In this document: positions 31,709 through 38,259 of the stretch, piece after piece
How positions within the stretch are numbered: the first letter of the stretch is position 1
Layout: the number at the start of each line of letters is the position of its first letter
Source: Gordonia sp. 'Campus'
GTDB taxonomy: Bacteria > Actinomycetota > Actinomycetes > Mycobacteriales > Mycobacteriaceae
NCBI RefSeq assembly: GCF_022206305.1
Contig: NZ_JAKOIW010000030.1
Span: forward strand, 1 to 42,132
Reading direction: 5' to 3'
Length of the DNA: 42,132 bases
Notes under the pieces: generated by a model
The model's input: only the letters and a program-made list of their open reading frames with translations
Database searches by the model: none
What the model was told of the DNA's origin: nothing
Translations under genes and position numbers: made by a program

Positions 31709-32578
31709 ATGACGACGATCGCCTTCCTCGGCCTCGGCAACATGGGCGGCCCGATGGCCGCCAACCTGGTCAAGGCCGGCCATACCGTGCACGGTTTCGA
31801 TCCGGTGCCCGAGGCGGTGAAGACCGCCCAGGACAACGGCATCGAGACGTTCCCCGCCGCGATCGAGGCCGTGGCGGCCGCGGAGGTCGTGATCACGATG
31901 CTGCCGAGCGGCGCCATCGTGAAGAAGCTGTACGACGACATCCTCCCGGCCACGCCGACCGGGGCGTTGTTCATCGACTCGTCGACGATCTCCGTCGACG
32001 ACGCCCGCGAGATCCACCAGCGCGCTGCCGAGCACGGCTTCGCGCAGCTCGACGCGCCGGTGTCGGGTGGCGTCAAGGGTGCCGTCGCCGGCACGCTGGC
32101 GTTCATGGTCGGAGGTGAGGACGAGGCGTTCTCGGCCGCACGCGGAACCCTGGACCCGATGGCGGGCAAGATCATCCACTGCGGTGCCGCCGGCGCGGGC
32201 CAGGCCGCGAAGGTCTGCAACAACATGGTTCTCGCGGTCCAGCAGATCGCGGTGGGCGAGGCCTTCGTCCTGGCCCAGAAGCTGGGTCTCGACGATCAGG
32301 CACTCTACGACGTGATCACCGGCGCCACCGGCAACTGCTGGGCCGTGCAGACCAACTGCCCGGTCCCGGGGCCGGTCCCGACGTCGCCGGCGAACAACGA
32401 TTTCAAGCCGGGCTTCGCGACGGCACTGATGAACAAAGACCTCGGTCTGGCGATGGACGCCGTCGCCAGCACCGGGTCCCGCGCCCCGCTCGGCACCCAC
32501 GCCGCACAGCTCTACCGCGGCTTCGCCGAACAGCACGCCGACCTCGACTTCAGCGCGATCATCACGTCACTGCACTAG
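31709..32578 (+). CDS. mmsB: 3-Hydroxyisobutyrate dehydrogenase
   Basis: A 289-aa NAD-dependent beta-hydroxyacid dehydrogenase oxidising 3-hydroxyisobutyrate to methylmalonate semialdehyde, the substrate of MmsA. The nucleotide fold opens with FLGLGNMGGPMAANLVKAGH. The substrate motif is DAPVSGGVKGAVAGTL, the catalytic Lys is in AGQAAKVCNNM, and the C-terminal NKDLGLAMD is conserved. Shine-Dalgarno GTAGGAAGCAGAGA lies upstream. It ends the valine operon and is followed by a 44-bp palindrome that can act as terminator. An enoyl-CoA hydratase and 3-hydroxyisobutyryl-CoA hydrolase for the remaining steps are not in the window. Confidence 0.95.
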   Translation: MTTIAFLGLGNMGGPMAANLVKAGHTVHGFDPVPEAVKTAQDNGIETFPAAIEAVAAAEVVITMLPSGAIVKKLYDDILPATPTGALFIDSSTISVDDAREIHQRAAEHGFAQLDAPVSGGVKGAVAGTLAFMVGGEDEAFSAARGTLDPMAGKIIHCGAAGAGQAAKVCNNMVLAVQQIAVGEAFVLAQKLGLDDQALYDVITGATGNCWAVQTNCPVPGPVPTSPANNDFKPGFATALMNKDLGLAMDAVASTGSRAPLGTHAAQLYRGFAEQHADLDFSAIITSLH

Positions 32579-32598
32579 GTTCGGGGTTCCCCTCAGAT

Positions 32599-32642
32599 CC
32601 GTATGACGTTGTGTCCGTATTCCGGACGCAACGTCATACGGG
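32599..32642. repeat. 44-bp palindromic element, copy 1
   Basis: Arms 32599-32617 and 32623-32641 are reverse complements over 19 bases with one wobble (core GTATGACGTTG ... CAACGTCATAC), around loop TATTC. It lies between mmsB and the DUF559 gene. It matches the element at 33571-33614 at 33 of 44 positions without gaps when that copy is read on the minus strand. It may terminate both converging genes. Confidence 0.85.
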
Positions 32643-32644
32643 TT

Positions 32645-33516
32645 TCAGGCGGCTGCTCGCTCGAGCGCAGCTCGGACGTCCGCGATGACTTCTGCCGGGC
32701 GCTCGACCAGATCAACCCAGGTGAAATTGAGGACCGTCCACCCCTGGGCGGTCAGGAGCTTTCGTTTCATCCGGTCCCGCTGGAAGGTCTGCGTGTCCCG
32801 GTGGAACGCGAAGCCGTCGATCTCGATCGCCACTTTCACATCTGGGAACGCGAAGTCGATGACGTAACCATGGGCCGGCATGTTCGCCACCCATCCGGTG
32901 AGCCCGCCCTCGGTGAACAATCGGCCCGTCATTCGCTCGGCTTCTGAACGAGCCCCGTCCCCGAGTAGCCCCGCAGATACGAGGCAACACGCGGAGCGCC
33001 ATGGCGTCCGGGATACCGGGCGTGCGCAGTCTGCAGCGCGTCGACGGACACCCGCCTGGTCAACAGAGCGGAGTCGATGACGCTGATCCCCAGCTCTGTC
33101 GAAGCGTCGAGGACGGTCAGGGCAGCTGCGGTGGTTCGGAGTCCCTGGTGCACCGCGATGTCCTCGTCGTGCAGGTGCCGGTACCGAACCACCGCGGTCG
33201 CCGACGATCGTCGTGCTTTGCCCCGGGTTCCGGTGTAGACGAGGTGCTTCCTGGGCTCTGCGTCGTGGAGTCCGAGCCACCAGGCGGCCGCTGCACCACC
33301 GAGAACGGCGTCGGCATGCACGGACAGCACCGCGATTCTGGCCTGGGCACGCGCCGCGCGGGCGTGCCCCGCGACCAGATACACACCGCGGGCCACCGCC
33401 GTCCACTCCCCGGCCGCCACCCTGCGGCGGATCGTCGACGAGTCCACGCCGCACTCACGAGCTTCCCGGGCCGAGAAGACGCCGTCGCGGCGGACTGTCA
33501 ATTCGGTGATGTCCAT
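32645..33516 (-). pseudogene. Frameshifted AbiEi-type/DUF559 protein gene
   Basis: Two overlapping minus-strand frames together make one protein of about 290 aa. The 5' part (from ATG 33516) encodes an AbiEi-like antitoxin helix-turn-helix (GVFSAREARECGVDSSTIRRRVAAGEW, then ARGVYLVAG) and a middle domain. The 3' part encodes a DUF559 domain, a Vsr-like PD-(D/E)XK nuclease fold (YVIDFAFPDVKVAIEIDGFAFH, then LLTAQGWTVLNFTW). The frames switch near a run of four G (minus strand, 32969-32972). One extra G would join them as YLRGLLGDGARSEAER. The gap in phase, 872 bases, is one short of 291 codons. It is either a true pseudogene or a sequencing error. Palindrome copies flank it. Confidence 0.75.
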
Positions 33517-33570
33517 GATTGTTCGACGCTGACGGCGGGAACACGGTTCCATCGCCGACGGCGTGAGAAA

Positions 33571-33614
33571 CCTGTATGACATCGGGTCCGGAAACCGACT
33601 ACAACGCCATACCG
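33571..33614. repeat. 44-bp palindromic element, copy 2
   Basis: Related to the element at 32599-32642 (75% identity over 44 bases by hand alignment, read on the minus strand). Its own arms have drifted: GTATG/CATAC ends are kept but only 11 of 18 stem positions pair. It lies just upstream of the DUF559 gene and ends 1 base before the MarR stop codon. Confidence 0.75.
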
Positions 33615-33615
33615 A

Positions 33616-34119
33616 TCAGAAGTCCCCGTTGTGCTTGCGCAGTGACTGGATCGCGCCGACGAGGCCGCTCATCTCGGTGTCGGACATGCCGACATCGGCG
33701 AAGACCTCGTCGTTGAGGGTCTCGGTGGCGCGGGCGACGGTGTCGCGGCCGAGGTCGGTGATCTCGACGAGGGTGGTGCGCCCGTCGGTGGGGTGGGGAA
33801 CCCTCCGGACCAGCCCGCCTTCCTCGAGGCGACGGATGGCGTGGGTGACGCTGGTGACGTGCACCTGAAGGCGGTCGCTGGCCTTGGTGATGGGCAACGA
33901 GCCCTGCCGCGAGAAAGCCAGCAGGCGAAGGAGTTCGAAGCGCGAGAAGCTCAGGTCGAAGGGGCGCAGCGCGGCCTCGACGCGGGCCAGCAGGATCTGG
34001 TGGGCACGCATCACCGAGGTCACCGCGACCATGCCGTCGGCGACCTCGCCCCACCCGGCCTGGGTCCAGTTGTCCCGCGCCTCGGCGATGGGGTCGAAAT
34101 CCATGCTGCGCCCTGCCAT
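33616..34119 (-). CDS. MarR-family transcriptional regulator
   Basis: A 167-aa winged-helix regulator. The DNA-binding part reads FSRFELLRLLAFSRQGSLPITKASDRLQVHVTSVTHAIRRLEEGGLVRRVPHPTDGRTTLVEIT, the full MarR pattern with the Asp-x-Arg wing. Helical dimer segments flank it. It lies 59 bases downstream of the TetR gene on the same strand. TAGGGT (34126-34131, minus) sits 6 bases before ATG 34119, suggesting its own possibly leaderless promoter; ATG 34104 is an alternative. Its target and ligand cannot be told from sequence. Confidence 0.9.
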   Translation of the reverse strand: MAGRSMDFDPIAEARDNWTQAGWGEVADGMVAVTSVMRAHQILLARVEAALRPFDLSFSRFELLRLLAFSRQGSLPITKASDRLQVHVTSVTHAIRRLEEGGLVRRVPHPTDGRTTLVEITDLGRDTVARATETLNDEVFADVGMSDTEMSGLVGAIQSLRKHNGDF

Positions 34120-34178
34120 ACGGATACCCTAACGGGCGCTTGGTCCCGTATCGGTCAGGCGCGGACGGGCCGGCCGCC

Positions 34179-34829
34179 TCAACCCCGGTGCGGCCGGTGT
34201 TCGATGAGCATCTCGATCGCGCCGACGACGGTGTCCGCGAGTCCGACGGCGCCGTGGTCGCCGAGCTCCCCGCGCTGCTCGTCGGCGCGCATCATGATCA
34301 CTGATTCGACGAGCCGGAAGGGCAGCAGCGTGCGCTTGTCGGTCTCGTCGTCGAGCGCGGCCGCGGCCAGCGATGCGTATGCACCGGCCAATTCCTGCCT
34401 GGCCGTGCGGAACTCGACGAACCGCTGATCGCCGACCTCGGGTAGGAGATACAGCGCGCCGAGATTCCAGCGCGACCGGGCGAGCTGGTCGACGTCGAAC
34501 CGGGCGAGCTCGAGCAGTCTCGGCAGGGCGGGGCCAGGGTCGTCGAGGAGGCGTCGGGCATGGCCGAGCGACGCGTCGACGGTGGTCTCCAGCAGGGTTG
34601 CGAGGATGTCGTCCTTCGTCCCGAAGTAGTGGTACATCGACGCCTGCCGGATGCCGACGGCCTCGGCGATCATGCGCGTCGACGTGCCGGTGTACCCGTG
34701 TCGGGTGAACAATTCCGCGGCCGCGTCGAGGATCTCCTCGCGCGCGGTCTCCCCGCGGCGCCGGGCGGGGATCAGGCGTGGGCGGCCGCGGCCGGCGGGG
34801 GCCGACGCCGCGCTCGAGCCGGTCGCCAT
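34179..34829 (-). CDS. TetR-family regulator, likely of the divergent nitrogen operon
   Basis: A 216-aa TetR repressor. The N-terminal helix-turn-helix is EEILDAAAELFTRHGYTGTSTRMIAEAVGIRQASMYHYFGTKDDIL (residues about 32-77), followed by a helical ligand domain. It is transcribed away from the permease/DUF1989 operon, across a 227-base gap that holds two TetR-like operators and a GlnR-box-like site. That arrangement suggests it represses the operon and senses its substrate or an intermediate. A basic Gly/Arg/Pro N-terminal tail precedes the helix-turn-helix. Confidence 0.9.
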   Translation of the reverse strand: MATGSSAASAPAGRGRPRLIPARRRGETAREEILDAAAELFTRHGYTGTSTRMIAEAVGIRQASMYHYFGTKDDILATLLETTVDASLGHARRLLDDPGPALPRLLELARFDVDQLARSRWNLGALYLLPEVGDQRFVEFRTARQELAGAYASLAAAALDDETDKRTLLPFRLVESVIMMRADEQRGELGDHGAVGLADTVVGAIEMLIEHRPHRG

Positions 34830-34925
34830 GTGTCCTCCTGGGGGTCAATGGATTTCCCGACAGTAGCCGACGCTTCGGGCGATACGGCGTCTCGACGAGG
34901 CGACCGGGAAGGAAAAGCCGGGCGC

Positions 34926-34941
34926 GTAACAGGGCCGTAAC
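34926..34941 (+). promoter_or_regulatory. GlnR-box-like site upstream of the nitrogen operon
   Basis: GTAAC-AGGGCC-GTAAC fits one a/b pair of the actinobacterial GlnR consensus gTnAC-n6-GnAAC (also AC-n9-AC). It lies 116 bases before the permease start. The GlnR gene itself is at 6229-7017. Binding is inferred. Confidence 0.5.
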
Positions 34942-34966
34942 CGGAGTTTGCGTGACCGGAACAAAT

Positions 34967-35012
34967 CTGTCAATCGATAGAAATGAGCGAGGGCTTATCT
35001 ATCAGGTGACAG
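34967..35012. promoter_or_regulatory. Pair of TetR-type operators
   Basis: CTGTCAATCGATAG (34967-34980) and CTATCAGGTGACAG (34999-35012) are inverted copies (11 of 14 matching), and each is itself a near palindrome of form CTRTCnnnYGAYAG. Their centres are 32 bases apart, about three helical turns, between the TetR gene and the permease gene. GATAG/CTATC ends are common in TetR operators. Confidence 0.55.
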
Positions 35013-35056
35013 GAAACAGCGCTCAACGTGGAGCTTTCGGAAAGGAAGACCGCGCC

Positions 35057-36619
35057 ATGACCTCCACCCCCGAAGTGGCTCCCGTGACGACGACACCCCC
35101 GCCGGGCACCGGGCCCGGCACCTCGGACCGCGATGCCTCGGATCTCTCCGAGCTCGGTTACGACCAGCAGCTCCACCGATCTCTCGGCAAGTTCGCGTCG
35201 TTCGCCGCGGGCTTCTCGTTCGTGTCCATTCTGACCACCATCTTCCAGTTGTTCGGACTCGGGTTCGGCTTCGGCGGGCCGGCGTTCTTCTGGACCTGGC
35301 CGATCGTCTACGCGGGCCAGTTCCTGGTCGCCCTCTGTTTCGCCGAAATCGCTGCGCGGTACCCGATCTCGGGTGCGATCTACCAGTGGTCGCGGCGCAT
35401 GGGCGGCGAGGTGGTCGGCTGGTTCGGCGGCTGGTTCATGATGATCGCCCAGGTGGTCACGGCCGCCGCGGCCGCGATCGCCCTGCAGGTGGTCCTGCCG
35501 TCGATCTGGCTGGGCTTCCAGATCGTCGGCGACGACCCGACCCTCACCACGACCAGCGGTGCCGCCAACGCGGTTCTGCTCGGCTCGATCCTCGTCGTCA
35601 TCGTCACCGCGATCAACTGCGTGGGCGTCCGGTGGATGAGCCGGGTCAACAGCATCGGTGTGGTGTGCGAGCTCGTCGGCGTCGTCGCGGTCATCCTGGC
35701 CCTGTTCACCCACGCCCAGCGCGGGCCGGACGTGGTCTTCGAGACCGGCGTTCCCGGCCAGCAGCCCGGGTACATCTGGGCGTTCATCGTGTCCGGACTG
35801 ATGGCCGCCTACGTCATGGTCGGTTTCGGTTCGGCCGGTGAGCTGGCCGAGGAGACCCGCGACCCCCGGCGCGTCGCCCCGCGCACCATCCGCATGGCGC
35901 TCACGGTGTCGGCCATCGGCGGTGGATTGATGCTCCTCGGCACCCTCATGGCCGCACCCACGCTCGACGAACAACTCGCGACCGGCGGCCTGCCCTACGT
36001 TCTCGACTCGGTGCTCGGCAGCTTCTGGGGCAAGGTCCTCCTGGCCGATGTCGCGGTGGCCATCTTCATCTGCACTCTCGCCATCACGACCGCGTGTTCA
36101 CGACTGATGTTCTCGATGGCACGCGACGGCCGGCTCCCGTTCTCCGCGCAGCTGTCCCACGTCAACAGCCGGACGGGCACCCCGATCGTCCCGTCGATCC
36201 TCATCGGCCTGCTGTGTATCGGCATCCTCCTGGTCAACATCGGCAACTCGGCGATCTTCGCGACCCTCGCCAGCGTGTGCATCATCCTCATCTACCTCGC
36301 GTATCTCGCCGTCACCGGCCCGATGCTCTACCGCAGGTTCCAGGGCTGGCCCCATGCGGGCGGAGTCGACGCCGGCGGCCGGAAGTTGTTCAGCCTGGGC
36401 CGGTTCGGGATCGTCGTCAACGCCCTCGCCGTTCTCTACGGCGCGCTCATGGTGATCAACCTGGCGTGGCCGCGCGCCGAGGTCTTCGATCCCTCGGGCG
36501 AGATGCCGATCCTGCGCTGGGCGGGACCGATCTGCATCGTCGCCACCGTCCTGGTGGGCATCGCCTGCTATCCGCGCGGCAAGGAGCACCCCCGACCGGT
36601 GGACACCGCACGCGCCTAG
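35057..36619 (+). CDS. APC-family permease, probable guanidine/urea-pathway substrate
   Basis: A 520-aa amino acid-polyamine-organocation permease with about 12 membrane segments after a 50-residue polar tail. Recognisable parts are FAAGFSFVSILTTIFQLFGLGFGFGGPAFFWTWPIV, CFAEIAARYPISGAIYQWSRRMGG and GFGSAGELAEETRDPRRVAPRTI, typical of the subgroup found beside urea/guanidine carboxylase genes. The substrate is inferred from the operon. AAAGGAAG precedes ATG 35057. First gene of a five-gene operon under the GlnR-like and TetR-like sites. Confidence 0.9.
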   Translation: MTSTPEVAPVTTTPPPGTGPGTSDRDASDLSELGYDQQLHRSLGKFASFAAGFSFVSILTTIFQLFGLGFGFGGPAFFWTWPIVYAGQFLVALCFAEIAARYPISGAIYQWSRRMGGEVVGWFGGWFMMIAQVVTAAAAAIALQVVLPSIWLGFQIVGDDPTLTTTSGAANAVLLGSILVVIVTAINCVGVRWMSRVNSIGVVCELVGVVAVILALFTHAQRGPDVVFETGVPGQQPGYIWAFIVSGLMAAYVMVGFGSAGELAEETRDPRRVAPRTIRMALTVSAIGGGLMLLGTLMAAPTLDEQLATGGLPYVLDSVLGSFWGKVLLADVAVAIFICTLAITTACSRLMFSMARDGRLPFSAQLSHVNSRTGTPIVPSILIGLLCIGILLVNIGNSAIFATLASVCIILIYLAYLAVTGPMLYRRFQGWPHAGGVDAGGRKLFSLGRFGIVVNALAVLYGALMVINLAWPRAEVFDPSGEMPILRWAGPICIVATVLVGIACYPRGKEHPRPVDTARA

Positions 36620-36654
36620 TTGACCGAACACCCCCGACGACAAAAGGAACTCCC

Positions 36655-37506
36655 ATGACCACGAGCACAGTTCCCGGCACCGGGACCACCTCCGGGGCGC
36701 GCGCACACGCCCGAGCGCAGGCCGGTGTCATCACCGACAGCATGCCGGTGGTCCCGGCGTCACGATGGCCGAACCCACCTGCCGATGTCGACGCCGCGAC
36801 CCTCACCTGGGCCGAGACCGTGCCCGGTGGCCGGTACACCAGCAAGGTCCTCGCACGCGGCACGCGGGTCCGGCTCCACGATGTCGCCGGCGCGGCGTGC
36901 GCACACCTGATGTTGTGGCGTGCCGACGCCCCCTGGGAGCGACTCAACGTCGCCGACACCGTCAAGGTGCCGTGGCAGGCATACCTGGGTGCCGGGCACC
37001 CGCTGCTCAGCGATCAGGGGCGGGCCCTGGCCACCGTCGTCGCGGACGGTTCCGGACGCCACGATGCCCTGTGCGGCACCACGACCCTTGCCTCGAACAC
37101 CTCGAGATACGGTGCCGGCGAGGTGCATTCAGCCAGCCCGGCCGGTCGTGAACTCTTCACCCTCGCCGCCGCCAAGCACGGACTGACCCCGTCGGACGTC
37201 GCGCCGTCGCTGTCGTTCTTCCACGGGGTGACCGTCGACCCCGACGGTTCGCTGCGCTCGACCGGCAACGCGGGCCCGGGTACCGCGGTGGATCTCGTCC
37301 TGCACCTGCCGTGCATCGTCGCGGTCGCCAACACCGCTCATCCGCTCGACCCGTCACCGACCTTCGACACCACATCGCTGGAGGTGCTCGCGTGGCGGGC
37401 GGCGCAGGACCTCGAGACCCTCGTCGCCGATGCAGGCACGCGCGACCCCGAATACCAGCGTGCCGTTGCCAACTCCGAAGACGTCTGGGCTGCAGCTCAT
37501 TTCTGA
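36655..37506 (+). CDS. DUF1989 protein, urea carboxylase-associated type 1 (carboxyguanidine deiminase subunit)
   Basis: A 283-aa DUF1989 protein of the UAAP1 type: ETVPGGRYTSKVLARGTRVRLHDVAG, HLMLWRADAPWERLNVADTVK and HDALCGTTTLASNTSRYG. These proteins were long annotated as urea carboxylase-associated. Work on their homologues showed that the UAAP1/UAAP2 pair forms carboxyguanidine deiminase (CgdAB), converting carboxyguanidine to allophanate and ammonia. It has an N-terminal tail of about 40 residues. AAAGGAAC lies before ATG 36655. Its partner is the next gene. Which of the pair is named CgdA I leave open. Confidence 0.88.
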   Translation: MTTSTVPGTGTTSGARAHARAQAGVITDSMPVVPASRWPNPPADVDAATLTWAETVPGGRYTSKVLARGTRVRLHDVAGAACAHLMLWRADAPWERLNVADTVKVPWQAYLGAGHPLLSDQGRALATVVADGSGRHDALCGTTTLASNTSRYGAGEVHSASPAGRELFTLAAAKHGLTPSDVAPSLSFFHGVTVDPDGSLRSTGNAGPGTAVDLVLHLPCIVAVANTAHPLDPSPTFDTTSLEVLAWRAAQDLETLVADAGTRDPEYQRAVANSEDVWAAAHF

Positions 37507-37531
37507 GCTGACCCGCTGAGAGGACACCACA

Positions 37532-38206
37532 GTGACCACCGCACACACCATCACCGATGCCGCTTCGGCCCCGGCCGCCGACCTCGCGCTCGTCCCGGGC
37601 GACGTCGTCCTCGACGCTCTCGTGGGCGACCGGGGACCGTGGTCGGGCGTCGTCGCCGCCGGTGACGTGCTCACCATCGTCGACCTGTACGGGAACCAGG
37701 CCGTCGACACCCTGTTCTACGCGGCCGACGATGTGTCACGGCGATACTCGGCACAGTCGACGATCGCCGCGCAGGGCAACATCTTCCTGACGACGGGCAG
37801 CGTGATCCGCGACCACGAGTCGTCGCCGCTGATGACGATCGTCGCCGACGAGGTCGGCAACCACGACACCCTGGGCGGCGCGTGCTCGCAGGAGTCGAAC
37901 ACGCTGCGCTACGGCCACCACACCAAGCACCAGCACGCCTGCGTCGAGAACTTCCTCATCGAGGGCAGCCGACACGGACTCGGCAAGGCCGACCTCGTCG
38001 GGAACGTGAACTTCTTCATGAACGTCCCGGTCGATCCCGACGGGTCGCTCGGCATCGTCGACGGCCTGTCCGCGCCGGGCAAGCGCCTGGCATTGCGTGC
38101 CGAGACCGACACCCTCGTGCTCATCTCCAACTGCCCGCAGATCAACAACCCCTGCAACGGATTCGATCCCACTGCGGTGCGGGTCGTCGTGACCCGCCCG
38201 TCCTGA
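37532..38206 (+). CDS. DUF1989 protein, urea carboxylase-associated type 2 (carboxyguanidine deiminase subunit)
   Basis: A 224-aa DUF1989 protein of the UAAP2 type: VDLYGNQAVDTLFYAADD, RYSAQSTIAAQGNIFLTTGSV, HDTLGGACSQESNTLRYG, NVNFFMNVPVDPDGSLG and SNCPQINNPCNGF. Cys and His in the GGAC and NCPQ motifs may bind a metal. With the preceding protein it should form the deiminase acting on carboxyguanidine. GTG 37532 follows GAGAGGAC. It starts 25 bases after the first subunit, as expected for two parts of one complex. Confidence 0.9.
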   Translation: MTTAHTITDAASAPAADLALVPGDVVLDALVGDRGPWSGVVAAGDVLTIVDLYGNQAVDTLFYAADDVSRRYSAQSTIAAQGNIFLTTGSVIRDHESSPLMTIVADEVGNHDTLGGACSQESNTLRYGHHTKHQHACVENFLIEGSRHGLGKADLVGNVNFFMNVPVDPDGSLGIVDGLSAPGKRLALRAETDTLVLISNCPQINNPCNGFDPTAVRVVVTRPS

Positions 38207-38259
38207 TCCCCGTTGTCCCGCACGCCCACGCACTGTCGTCTGACGAGGAATCCCACATC

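Noticed and set aside
34830..35056. Guanidine riboswitch (ykkC-type I, II or III) before the permease
   Set aside because: I looked for the conserved guanidine-aptamer segments and saw none; the region is explained better by GlnR- and TetR-type sites. A covariance-model search would settle it.
37882..38259. Upstream frame continuous with the carboxyltransferase gene
   Set aside because: It overlaps the second DUF1989 gene in another frame and is Arg-rich; it does not encode the missing biotin carboxylase.
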